A stretch of DNA of 64,000 nucleotides from Exiguobacterium artemiae 255-15 (lineage in GTDB: Bacteria; Bacillota; Bacilli; Exiguobacteriales; Exiguobacteriaceae). Below, one piece after another: positions 1 through 9,491 of the stretch (position 1 is the first letter of the stretch; each line of letters opens with the position of its first letter). The DNA is taken from contig NC_010556.1 in assembly GCF_000019905.1 (NCBI RefSeq), forward strand, positions 150,001-214,000, in the 5' to 3' direction. The translations under genes and the position numbers were made by a program. The notes under the pieces were generated by a model, which did not search any database, had not been told where the DNA came from, and saw only the letters and a program-made list of their open reading frames with translations.

Positions 1-2050
<2,050 letters not shown>

Positions 2051-2101
2051 TTCTAGCAGATGCATTGTTGATGACTTCAGTTTTGAGGGCGCGAGCCCGT
2101 C

Positions 2102-2218
<117 letters not shown>

Positions 2219-2235
2219 AATTTATTTTTATTTAT

Positions 2236-2310
2236 TCCGCAATAGCTCAGTGGTAGAGCAACCGGCTGTTAACCGGTAGGTCGTAGGTTCAAATCCTACT
2301 TGCGGAGCCA
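2236..2310 (+). tRNA. tRNA-Asn (GTT)
   Basis: Cloverleaf with acceptor stem TCCGCAA pairing TTGCGGA, anticodon GTT, T-loop GGTTCAAATCC and an encoded CCA. It is the first tRNA after the 5S gene and belongs to the rRNA transcript. Confidence 0.96.
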
Positions 2311-2312
2311 AT

Positions 2313-2387
2313 GGCCCGTTGGTCAAGCGGTTAAGACACCGCCCTTTCACGGCGGTATCACGGGTTCGATTCCCGTACGGGTCACCA
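2313..2387 (+). tRNA. tRNA-Glu (TTC)
   Basis: Acceptor stem GGCCCGT pairs with ACGGGTC. The anticodon is TTC in loop CTTTCAC, and CCA is encoded. It starts two bases after tRNA-Asn. Confidence 0.96.
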
Positions 2388-2399
2388 TTTTTATTTTTT

Positions 2400-2472
<73 letters not shown>

Positions 2473-2506
2473 CTGTTTTTTCAATTGTATAGTTCCTAGA
2501 CAAACT

Positions 2507-2590
2507 GGGGGGGTAGCGAAGTGGCTAAACGCGGCGGACTGTAAATCCGCTCCCTCGGGTTCGGCGGTTCGAATCCGCCCCCCCCCACCA
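2507..2590 (+). tRNA. tRNA-Tyr (GTA)
   Basis: Class II tRNA with a long variable arm and an acceptor stem of seven G pairing seven C. Anticodon GTA; CCA encoded. Confidence 0.95.
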
Positions 2591-2594
2591 TGTC

Positions 2595-2667
2595 GAGCCA
2601 TTAGCTCAGTTGGTAGAGCATCTGACTTTTAATCAGAGGGTCGCAGGTTCGAATCCTGCATGGCTCA
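2595..2667 (+). tRNA. tRNA-Lys (TTT)
   Basis: Acceptor GAGCCAT pairs with ATGGCTC. Anticodon TTT; no encoded CCA. Confidence 0.96.
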
Positions 2668-2673
2668 TATTTT

Positions 2674-2745
2674 GCGGAAGTAGTTCAGTGGTAGAATACG
2701 ACCTTGCCAAGGTCGGGGTCGCGGGTTCGAATCCCGTCTTCCGCT
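2674..2745 (+). tRNA. tRNA-Gly (GCC)
   Basis: Acceptor GCGGAAG pairs with CTTCCGC. Anticodon GCC in loop TTGCCAA; no encoded CCA. Confidence 0.96.
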
Positions 2746-2758
2746 TTTTTTTATATCT

Positions 2759-2834
2759 GGGGCCTTAGCTCAGCTGGGAGAGCGCCTGCCTTGCACGCAG
2801 GAGGTCAGCGGTTCGATCCCGCTAGGCTCCACCA
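2759..2834 (+). tRNA. tRNA-Ala (TGC)
   Basis: Acceptor GGGGCCT pairs with AGGCTCC. Anticodon TGC; CCA encoded. Last tRNA of the rRNA-linked cluster. Confidence 0.96.
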
Positions 2835-2850
2835 AATATTGCTTAAAGAT

Positions 2851-2883
2851 CTTAAGCGAGTTTCGTTCGTCTTAAGTTTTTTT
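2851..2883 (+). terminator. Rho-independent terminator of the rRNA/tRNA operon
   Basis: A CTTAAG...CTTAAG stem, extended by CGA/TCG, is followed by a run of seven T. It sits 17 bases after tRNA-Ala. Confidence 0.7.
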
Positions 2884-2920
2884 ATACTTGAAATGCCTGG
2901 AATTAATGTACGTACGCGAA

Positions 2921-2952
2921 AGCACTGTGAGTAACTCTCACAGTGCTTTTTT
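2921..2952 (+). terminator. second Rho-independent terminator after the tRNA cluster
   Basis: A perfect 11-bp stem (AGCACTGTGAG with CTCACAGTGCT) has a 5-nt loop and is followed by T6. It backs up the weaker terminator 40 bases upstream. Confidence 0.85.
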
Positions 2953-2991
2953 GTCGTTAGATTCTGTATAATCATGCGTCATCGTGTCGAG

Positions 2992-3021
2992 TTGAACCAC
3001 CGTCTTGTTACCGCTTACAAT
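2992..3021 (+). promoter_or_regulatory. probable SigA promoter of the arginase gene
   Basis: TTGAAC and TACAAT are separated by 18 nt, about 35 nt before the arginase start. Assigned from consensus match only. Confidence 0.45.
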
Positions 3022-3055
3022 TAAGATAACTTACTGAGTAAAGGGGAACAGGTCG

Positions 3056-3964
3056 ATGAACATTGCATATATCAGCGTACCGTATCGTTATGGTCAAGGA
3101 AAACCGGGGACGGAGCAAGGACCAGCTGCCGTTGAACAGGCAGGATTACTCGAAACACTGGCAGCAAACGGACAGGAAGCAGTTCGCTACGGGGAAGCGG
3201 CTGTTTTGTCTGAAGATGCTGTTCGTGAAGAAGATCCGCAATTAAAACGGCTCGAAGGTGTTGTCCACACGACAAACGATTTACACTTGCTTGTACGTGA
3301 GGCGCTGACAGAGCAACGTTTTCCGTTACTCGTCGGAGGCGATCACAGCATGGCGATCGGAACGATTGCCGGTATGCGGCAAGTCGTACCACGTCTCGGA
3401 GTCATCTGGTTTGATGCACACGGCGATTTAAATACACCGGAGACTTCTCCATCGGGGAACATTCACGGAATGCCGCTGGCCGTTGCCTTAGGCGAAGGAC
3501 ACCAGCGTCTGACGGAAATCGGAGGGGACGGGGTTAAACTGCAACCGGAACACCTCGTCTTCATCGGATTACGTGATGTCGATGCAGGAGAACAGGAATT
3601 GATTGATCGTCTCGGTATCCGTGTCTATGATATGGAAGCGATTCGGACACGCGGGATGGATGCCATCATGAAAGAAGCCGTTGCCTATCTCAAAGAGACG
3701 ACAGATGCGTTTTATCTCAGCTTTGATATGGACGGGCTCGATCCAAGTCTGGTTGAAGGAACTGGGACACGTGTGGCGGACGGTATCATGCTTGATGATG
3801 CGAAGACCGTTTTACGTCACTGTGCCGAGCAGGATGAATTCATCGCAGCAGAATTCGTAGAGGTCAATCCTTTACTCGAAGAAGGAAACGGTACAGCGAT
3901 TCTTGCGAATGACTTGATTGGAAACTTGCTCCAGTATATGCGGACCCATCGTTTAGTAAAATAA
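3056..3964 (+). CDS. rocF: arginase (RocF-like)
   Basis: Hydrolyses L-arginine to ornithine and urea in the cytoplasm, the first step of arginine catabolism. The 302-residue length is typical. All three arginase signatures are present: GGDH (His97), WFDAHGDLNT (Asp120, His122, Asp124) and SFDMDGLDPS (Asp224, Asp226). Together these supply the binuclear manganese ligands. The ATG follows AGGGGAACAG at normal spacing. The gene is flanked by terminators on both sides, so it is probably monocistronic. An agmatinase or formiminoglutamase is less likely, given the close fit to arginase spacing and the short N-terminus. In Bacillales, an arginase gene commonly precedes the sigW-cdaA block, as here. 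Confidence 0.93.
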   Translation: MNIAYISVPYRYGQGKPGTEQGPAAVEQAGLLETLAANGQEAVRYGEAAVLSEDAVREEDPQLKRLEGVVHTTNDLHLLVREALTEQRFPLLVGGDHSMAIGTIAGMRQVVPRLGVIWFDAHGDLNTPETSPSGNIHGMPLAVALGEGHQRLTEIGGDGVKLQPEHLVFIGLRDVDAGEQELIDRLGIRVYDMEAIRTRGMDAIMKEAVAYLKETTDAFYLSFDMDGLDPSLVEGTGTRVADGIMLDDAKTVLRHCAEQDEFIAAEFVEVNPLLEEGNGTAILANDLIGNLLQYMRTHRLVK

Positions 3965-3971
3965 TGGATAG

Positions 3972-4008
3972 AACTTGAACTCTTTTCGTCAGAGTTCAAG
4001 TTTTTTTT
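3972..4008 (+). terminator. Rho-independent terminator after rocF
   Basis: A 12-bp stem, AACTTGAACTCT with AGAGTTCAAGTT, has a 7-nt loop and continues into a T run. Confidence 0.9.
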
Positions 4009-4027
4009 GTTACAATTCAAATTGAGA

Positions 4028-4054
4028 TGAAACATTATGTAGGTCGACTCCGTA
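4028..4054 (+). promoter_or_regulatory. SigW-type autoregulatory promoter
   Basis: TGAAAC (4028-4033) and CGTA (4051-4054) are separated by 17 nt, matching the known Bacillus SigW consensus (TGAAAC, 16-17 nt, CGTA). The element lies 37 bases before the sigW start codon, so autoregulation is the straightforward reading. Confidence 0.85.
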
Positions 4055-4090
4055 TAAGAGATTGACCGCATAGAGCGGGGGGTATTTAAA

Positions 4091-4654
4091 GTGGAAGAAA
4101 CAACACTACGCTTGATTGAGCGGGTGAAGCAGGGAGACCGTGATGCATTCGCGGCACTTGTTGATCTATATAAAGAAGGAGCCTTTTTGGTCGCCTTCCG
4201 TGTTTTACGGGATCGAATGGAAGCCGAAGATGCCACACAAGAAGCCTTTATCCGCGTATTCACCAAAATTGAATCGTATAATGCCCAGTGGAAGTTCCGG
4301 ACTTGGTTGTATCGGATCGTGACGAATGTTTCGATTGACCGACTCCGCAAAAAACGTCCGGATTATTCCCTTGATGCCGAGATGTCGGGGACTGAAGGAC
4401 TGACGTTGTATTCCCAGCTTGAAAGCAAGGACCAGTTGCCGGAAGATCAAGTCATTGATTCGGAACAACGACAAGATGTAGGGGAAGCCATCGCCGGTCT
4501 GCCGGAAAAATACCGGATTCCGCTTGTCTTGAAATATGTTGAAGATCTTTCGCTCAAGGAAATCAGTGAGATGATCGATTTACCCGTCGCTACAGTTAAA
4601 ACGAGAATTCATCGGGGACGCGAAGCGCTGAAAAAGCATTTCGGCAAACGATGA
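4091..4654 (+). CDS. sigW: ECF RNA polymerase sigma factor SigW
   Basis: Extracytoplasmic-function sigma factor directing the envelope and antimicrobial-peptide stress regulon. The 187 residues equal the length of B. subtilis SigW. Region 2 (about residues 20-90, with DATQEAFIRVFTKI and FRTWLYRIVTN) binds the -10 element and core enzyme. Region 4 (about 130-187, with LPEKYRIPLVLKYVEDLSLKEIS and VKTRIHRGREALKK) binds the -35. The start is GTG, eight bases after a GGGGGG ribosome site. The anti-sigma gene follows after 21 bases, so the two are co-transcribed. A SigW-type promoter directly upstream gives positive autoregulation. Confidence 0.95.
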   Translation: MEETTLRLIERVKQGDRDAFAALVDLYKEGAFLVAFRVLRDRMEAEDATQEAFIRVFTKIESYNAQWKFRTWLYRIVTNVSIDRLRKKRPDYSLDAEMSGTEGLTLYSQLESKDQLPEDQVIDSEQRQDVGEAIAGLPEKYRIPLVLKYVEDLSLKEISEMIDLPVATVKTRIHRGREALKKHFGKR

Positions 4655-4675
4655 GATGAGAAGGAGGCACTCACC

Positions 4676-5290
4676 ATGACACGAGAAAAAGTGTATGAAC
4701 GGATACAGGATTATTTAGATCAAAACCAACCTCCAGAAGACTTCAAACGACTTGAAGCGGAGTTGCGGGAAGCGAATGCGATGGACGAGTTCGAAGAGTA
4801 TCGGCTCCTCGATGCAGAGTTACGCGCGCTTTCAGCACCCAAGCTTTCGGCGGATTTTACATCCCGCGTGCTGGCACAACTGCCCGAACAGGTGGAACAA
4901 CCGAATGTGACTCCGCTCAGGAAGACATCCCGTTTCGGTGGGAAGATGAAGCAGTATCCGTTGCTTGCGGCAGCCTCGATTTTTATGTTGTTGTCGGTCG
5001 GTAGTCTCGGCGGCTATCTGACACAGGAAGAACATGATTTATCGTATACGAATGTACCGGGAATCGTCGCCGAGAACGGTGAAGTTGTCGTACCGGAAGG
5101 CGTCACCGTCAACCAGGACCTGTATGTCGAAGGCGGCAATGTCCGGATTGAAGGCAAGGTCAACGGAGACGTAATGACTGTCGACGGCAAAGCGTATACC
5201 GCCAGTGCCGGGAATGTCACAGGCGAAATTAAACAAATTGACCAACTCTTTGAGCGGGTCTGGTATGGAATTAAACGAATCTTCGAATGA
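4676..5290 (+). CDS. rsiW: anti-sigma-W factor RsiW, zinc-site-less
   Basis: Membrane-anchored inhibitor of SigW. It is expected to be released by successive site-1, site-2 (RasP) and Clp cleavage, as in B. subtilis. The layout matches: a cytoplasmic helical N-terminus (about 1-90), one transmembrane helix (about 94-115), and an extracytoplasmic domain (about 120-204) whose end (ASAGNVTGEIKQIDQLFERVWYGIK) resembles B. subtilis RsiW closely. The usual HxxxCxxC zinc motif of the anti-sigma domain is missing. There is no cysteine anywhere and no histidine in the N-terminal domain; the equivalent positions read E-L-R-E-A-N-A-M. Binding to SigW must therefore rely on the helical fold alone. Start ATG follows GAAGGAGG. 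Confidence 0.9.
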   Translation: MTREKVYERIQDYLDQNQPPEDFKRLEAELREANAMDEFEEYRLLDAELRALSAPKLSADFTSRVLAQLPEQVEQPNVTPLRKTSRFGGKMKQYPLLAAASIFMLLSVGSLGGYLTQEEHDLSYTNVPGIVAENGEVVVPEGVTVNQDLYVEGGNVRIEGKVNGDVMTVDGKAYTASAGNVTGEIKQIDQLFERVWYGIKRIFE

Positions 5291-5297
5291 GTCAGGT

Positions 5298-5322
5298 GGG
5301 ACGAGTCTAACTCGTCCCTTTG
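5298..5322 (+). terminator. weak terminator-like hairpin after rsiW
   Basis: GGGACGAG pairs with CTCGTCCC over a 5-nt loop, followed by only three T. It may reduce rather than block read-through from sigW-rsiW into cdaA. A TATAAT at 5326-5331 just downstream may belong to a separate cdaA promoter. Confidence 0.5.
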
Positions 5323-5370
5323 TGCTATAATGAAAGCTGTTTAAATCAGATGAGATAGGGGGCACGGTTG

Positions 5371-6231
5371 GTGAATTACTTCAACTGGCAACCACTTCAA
5401 TTTCAATTGTTGAAACTGGGAGAAAACGTACATTGGTACGATTATATTAACGATGTGATTGATATCGCGGTCGTAACATTCGTCATTTACCGTCTGATGA
5501 TCATTGTCAAAGGTACAAAAGCAGTCCAATTGATCAAAGGGATTTCGGTCATTTTGATCAGCTGGTTCTTAAGCGGATTCTTCGGACTGAAGACGTTACA
5601 ATTTCTGCTGAACCAAATCATTACGTACGGTCTGCTCGGGATTATCATCATTTTCCAGCCGGAATTACGACGGGGACTGGAACACCTAGGACGGACAAGT
5701 AAATTTTTCTCACGGAGCGCGATCAGTGACGAGGACGAACAAGTCCGGATTGTCGACGCGTTGGTCACGTCTGCACAGTACATGTCCAAACGCCGGATCG
5801 GGGCACTGGTCACGATTGAGCGGGAAACGGGACTTAGCGAATATGTCGAAACCGGCATTCCGCTTGGTTCTCAAATCACGAGTCAGTTATTGATCAACCT
5901 GTTTATTCCGAACACGCCCCTCCATGATGGGGCCGTCATCGTCCAACAAGGTAAACTTGCGGCAGCCGCTTGTTACTTACCGCTTTCTGAGAGTGCACAT
6001 ATCTCAAAAGATCTTGGAACACGTCACCGGGCAGCCATCGGTGTCAGCGAAGTGACAGATAGCGTGACGTTGGTCGTATCAGAAGAAACCGGTGGTGTTT
6101 CCCTTGCCATCAATGGTCGTCTGTACCGGGAGCTGGATGAAGAATCGCTCCGGACGAAGTTACTTGAAACGATTGTCAAAGCTGAACCGACGAATACTTC
6201 CTTCTTGAACTGGATGGGGGCGAAAAAATAA
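5371..6231 (+). CDS. cdaA: diadenylate cyclase CdaA
   Basis: Makes cyclic di-AMP from two ATP. This second messenger controls potassium and osmolyte balance and cell-wall homeostasis. About 286 residues: three N-terminal transmembrane helices (about 25-95) followed by the DisA_N/DAC domain with the catalytic DGA motif (LHDGAVIV) and the RHR motif (GTRHRAAIG). GTG at 5371 is preferred because GGGGG lies eight bases upstream; an in-frame TTG three bases earlier is also possible. The stop overlaps the cdaR start (TAATG). The order cdaA-cdaR-glmM is conserved in Firmicutes, where CdaR and GlmM are direct partners that modulate CdaA. Confidence 0.95.
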   Translation: MNYFNWQPLQFQLLKLGENVHWYDYINDVIDIAVVTFVIYRLMIIVKGTKAVQLIKGISVILISWFLSGFFGLKTLQFLLNQIITYGLLGIIIIFQPELRRGLEHLGRTSKFFSRSAISDEDEQVRIVDALVTSAQYMSKRRIGALVTIERETGLSEYVETGIPLGSQITSQLLINLFIPNTPLHDGAVIVQQGKLAAAACYLPLSESAHISKDLGTRHRAAIGVSEVTDSVTLVVSEETGGVSLAINGRLYRELDEESLRTKLLETIVKAEPTNTSFLNWMGAKK

Positions 6232-7517
6232 TGTTCGAAAAATGGTTCAATGAACGCTGGTTTCTTCGCATCGTTGCCGTCTTGCTTGCCGTCATGCTGT
6301 ATCTGATGGTGGCAGGAACCAATTCGACCGTCAAAAGTGATGCGGCGAGCCTGTTGCCGATCGCCGGTCAAGGCTCAGCAAAGTTTGACGTACCGGTATC
6401 CGTCAATTATGATGAAACGCAGTGGGTCGCCTATAATATTCCAGAAACCATCGAAACGACGGTTAAAGGACCATCCAGCAGTTTGACGATGCTCCGGCTC
6501 GTTAAAGACTTTGGTCTGTCGATTGACTTGACGGGTCTGGATCCCGGGTATCACCGGGTGCGACTGTCTGCCGACGGGTTTGGCAAAGATGTTGAAGTGA
6601 CACCAAAACAAGAAACAATTGAAGTATTCCTGGATAAAAAGGTCACAAAAGAAGTGCCTGTTCAAGTGGCACTGTTGAATAAAAACAAAATCGCCGAAGG
6701 GTATGTCGTCGGTGAAGCACAGCCGACCCAACAAACGGTCTCTGTGACCGGCGGGGCCGAAAAACTGCAGGCCATCACGGCGATTCAAGTTCCAATTGAT
6801 GTCACAGGCCGGGCGGAGACGTTTACGGAGTCCTTCAACGTCAAAGCAACGGATGCGAACGGAAATGCAATCAGTGCCACATATGATCCGGAACAGCTGG
6901 AAGTGACGGTTCCGGTCTATAAGGAAAGCAAAACGGTTCCGATTAACGTCGAAACAAAAGATGCGGTCAAAAAAGGGTATAAAGTCGTCAAGATTGTTCC
7001 GGTCACGACGGAAGCCCGCTTATATGGAACAAAAGAAGAACTGTCACGGATCGGTTCCGTGTCGACGGAAGCCGTTTCCTTAAAAGGATTAACGAAGACG
7101 GTCGATCGGACGATCAAACTGATTGAGCCGAACAACGTGACAGCGATGGAACCGACTTCGGTTACGGTCAGCATCGTCGTCGAGAAGGAAAATGCGAAAG
7201 CGACGACGGAAACCGTCGAGGATCGGGCTGAGAAAACAATTTCCGGTGTCACGGTAACGCTAAACGGATTTGATGAGTCGAAGTATACGATTGATTATGA
7301 ACAGACGATTGATCTCGTCGTCCGTGGAAGCGAAGCGGATCTTGCATCGATTGATGCGACAGATATTAAAGCCGTCATTGACGTGACCGGCTTAAAAGAA
7401 GGTACACACGGCTTGCCGATTTCGTATCAGACGTCAAAAGCGTTTGACGTACTTCGTCCGGATAATATGGATATCACGCTTAAAGCGGTTCCCCGGACAT
7501 CGGTCCAAGCCAATTAA
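6231..7517 (+). CDS. cdaR: CdaA regulatory protein CdaR (YbbR domain)
   Basis: Membrane-anchored extracytoplasmic protein that binds and regulates CdaA. An N-terminal hydrophobic helix (about residues 12-30) is followed by about 390 residues of all-beta YbbR-type repeats, recognisable from recurring patterns such as VPVQVALLNKNKIAEGYVV and VPINVETKDAVKKGYKV. Four repeats are the family norm and the length of 428 fits. The start overlaps the cdaA stop by one base, indicating translational coupling. The glmM gene follows after 29 bases. Confidence 0.92.
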   Translation: MFEKWFNERWFLRIVAVLLAVMLYLMVAGTNSTVKSDAASLLPIAGQGSAKFDVPVSVNYDETQWVAYNIPETIETTVKGPSSSLTMLRLVKDFGLSIDLTGLDPGYHRVRLSADGFGKDVEVTPKQETIEVFLDKKVTKEVPVQVALLNKNKIAEGYVVGEAQPTQQTVSVTGGAEKLQAITAIQVPIDVTGRAETFTESFNVKATDANGNAISATYDPEQLEVTVPVYKESKTVPINVETKDAVKKGYKVVKIVPVTTEARLYGTKEELSRIGSVSTEAVSLKGLTKTVDRTIKLIEPNNVTAMEPTSVTVSIVVEKENAKATTETVEDRAEKTISGVTVTLNGFDESKYTIDYEQTIDLVVRGSEADLASIDATDIKAVIDVTGLKEGTHGLPISYQTSKAFDVLRPDNMDITLKAVPRTSVQAN

Positions 7518-7546
7518 ATCAACTTTGTGAAATGAGGAAATAGAAC

Positions 7547-8902
7547 ATGGGTAAGTATTTTGGAACTGACGGCGTCCGCGGCGTCGCAAACGTAGAATTG
7601 ACACCTGAACTGGCATATCGTCTCGGTCGGACAGGCGGGTATGTCTTAACGAAACACGAAAGCACACGTCCGAAAGTCTTGATCGGCCGCGATACACGTG
7701 TCTCTGGACAAATGCTTGAAAATGCCTTGATTGCCGGACTCCTGTCAATCGGAGCGGAAGTCATGCGTCTTGGTGTCATCTCGACACCGGGTGTCGCATA
7801 CTTGACGAAGACGATGGATGCGACAGCAGGCGTCATGATTTCGGCGTCACATAATCCGGTCGAAGACAACGGAATCAAATTCTTCGGATCAGACGGCTTC
7901 AAGCTCGATGATGCAACAGAACTTGAAATCGAAGGTTTGCTTGACGAAGCCGAAGATACGTTGCCACGTCCGTCCGGTAAAGAGCTTGGATTCGTCCACG
8001 ATTACTATGAAGGCGCACAAAAGTACCTTCACATGTTACGTCAGACATCAGATGAAGATTTCTCTGGTATCCATGTCGCCATCGACGGCGCGCACGGTGC
8101 AACATCAAGCCTCGCACCACGTCTGTTCGGTGATCTCGAAGCGGAAGTCTCGACAATCGGAACGACACCAAACGGTTTGAACATCAACGAAGGTGTCGGC
8201 TCGACGCACCCTGAACATTTAGCTGACTTCGTCCTTGAAAAAGGCGCAGACGTCGGTCTGTCATTTGACGGCGACGGCGACCGTTTGATTGCAATCGATG
8301 AGAACGGTAAAATCGTCGACGGCGATAAAATCATGTTCATCTGCGGAAAATACCTCAATGAAATCGGCCGCTTAAAAGACAATACGATCGTTGCAACAGT
8401 CATGAGTAACCTCGGCTTCCACAAGACGGTCGCAGAACACGGCATGACAGCATTACAGACAGCAGTCGGTGACCGCTATGTCGTTGAAGAAATGCGTAAA
8501 AACAACTATACACTCGGCGGGGAACAGTCGGGTCATATCATCTTCATGGATTACTCCACAACAGGAGACGGAATGCTGTCAGGCGTTCAACTTCTGCAAA
8601 TCATGAAGGCGACAGGCAAAAAGTTGTCGGAACTTGCAGCCGAAATGCCGGTCTTCCCACAACGTCTCGTCAATATCCGCGTGTCGGATAAAAACGGCGC
8701 GATGAACGGTCCGGCCGTTCAAGCCATCATTGCCGAAGTGGAAGCGGAAATGGCCGGCAACGGTCGGATCCTCGTCCGCGCGTCAGGGACAGAACCACTT
8801 GTCCGTGTCATGGCAGAAGCACCGACGCAAGAAGCATGTGACATGTATGTCGAGCGGATTGCAAACGTCGTCCGTGAAAACTACGCGTTACAAGAAAATT
8901 GA
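7547..8902 (+). CDS. glmM: phosphoglucosamine mutase GlmM
   Basis: Interconverts glucosamine-6-phosphate and glucosamine-1-phosphate on the route to UDP-GlcNAc and peptidoglycan; it also binds and inhibits CdaA in Bacillus. The 451 residues include the N-terminal [12 protein letters not shown], the phosphoserine loop ISASHNP (Ser101), the metal-binding loop DGDGDR and the C-terminal phosphate-binding [12 protein letters not shown]. All family signatures are intact. It is the last gene of the cdaA-cdaR-glmM operon and a terminator follows. Confidence 0.97.
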   Translation: MGKYFGTDGVRGVANVELTPELAYRLGRTGGYVLTKHESTRPKVLIGRDTRVSGQMLENALIAGLLSIGAEVMRLGVISTPGVAYLTKTMDATAGVMISASHNPVEDNGIKFFGSDGFKLDDATELEIEGLLDEAEDTLPRPSGKELGFVHDYYEGAQKYLHMLRQTSDEDFSGIHVAIDGAHGATSSLAPRLFGDLEAEVSTIGTTPNGLNINEGVGSTHPEHLADFVLEKGADVGLSFDGDGDRLIAIDENGKIVDGDKIMFICGKYLNEIGRLKDNTIVATVMSNLGFHKTVAEHGMTALQTAVGDRYVVEEMRKNNYTLGGEQSGHIIFMDYSTTGDGMLSGVQLLQIMKATGKKLSELAAEMPVFPQRLVNIRVSDKNGAMNGPAVQAIIAEVEAEMAGNGRILVRASGTEPLVRVMAEAPTQEACDMYVERIANVVRENYALQEN

Positions 8903-8910
8903 GTAAACGG

Positions 8911-8942
8911 AAGGCGCGGATGAATAATCCGCTCCTTTTTTT
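8911..8942 (+). terminator. Rho-independent terminator after glmM
   Basis: GCGGAT pairs with ATCCGC over a 5-nt loop, extended by AAGG/CCTT across single-base mismatches. It ends in a T7 run. Confidence 0.85.
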
Positions 8943-9217
8943 GTTGGGACGATTTTCAGGGGAACGGTGACGAAATGCTGTTTTCACACGCTTTTCTCAG
9001 GCGGAACGCAAGCTGGCTGTCACCGGGTCTTGCCTGTTCCTGACGGAAGCAGAGCTTCCTTTTCCTATAGAAGTCGCGTGATACAGCACTTCTGTTGTGA
9101 CAGAATCATCGATAAGCCAAAAAGCAAAGTAAAAAAACGAACGTTTTTTACAGAATCTAGGTATTAGAGGTATCGTTTAGAAAAATATCAGGAATAGTTA
9201 CAAATACGTTACCTTTC
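8943..9217. other. intergenic region between glmM and the glmS promoter
   Basis: About 275 bases with no convincing gene. Small inverted repeats are visible: TTCTGT/ACAGAA at 9090-9105 and AAAAAACG/CGTTTTTT at 9132-9149. A 66-codon GTG-start frame (8967-9167) has a weak ribosome site and an atypical composition rich in Cys, Arg and Ser, so it is not called as a gene. Confidence 0.4.
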
Positions 9218-9246
9218 TTGCTTTTTCTAAATAAAGTTCGTATGAT
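9218..9246 (+). promoter_or_regulatory. SigA promoter of glmS
   Basis: TTGCTT (9218-9223) and TATGAT (9241-9246) are separated by 17 nt. The predicted start is about 30 nt before the ribozyme cleavage site, the correct place for a glmS leader. Confidence 0.75.
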
Positions 9247-9269
9247 TGTAAAGTCGGACAGAAACGGGG

Positions 9270-9425
9270 TCGGACAGAAGTGAAAGCGCCAGGGCTGACT
9301 ATGTGATAGGCAGCTGACGAGGTGGGGGTTTATCGAATCATTCGGCGGATGCCTCCCGGTACCATGTCAGTACCGTAAACTCATCTGAAATCGTTTAAGT
9401 GATTAGACGGACAGGCAGATGCGTG
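9270..9425 (+). promoter_or_regulatory. glmS ribozyme riboswitch
   Basis: Glucosamine-6-phosphate-dependent self-cleaving leader of glmS. The conserved cleavage-site region AAGCGCCAGGGCTG is at 9284-9297, with cleavage expected between A9285 and G9286. The conserved core GACGAGGTGGGGGTTTATCG and CGGCGGATGCCTCCCGG follows, and the 3' element GACGGACAGG lies near 9407-9416. When GlcN6P is plentiful the RNA cuts itself and the downstream mRNA is degraded, lowering GlmS. The outer boundaries are approximate. Confidence 0.95.
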
Positions 9426-9491
9426 ATGACAACTCTCGACAAGAGCCGTTTCCTCTTCAGGGAAATACTTGTAAATGGGAGAGAATGTATT

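Noticed and set aside
8967-9167. 66-codon GTG frame between glmM and glmS
   Set aside because: Weak ribosome site and improbable composition; no family resemblance.
9399-9491. Upstream extension of glmS by 31 codons
   Set aside because: It runs through the ribozyme and would block the N-terminal catalytic Cys.
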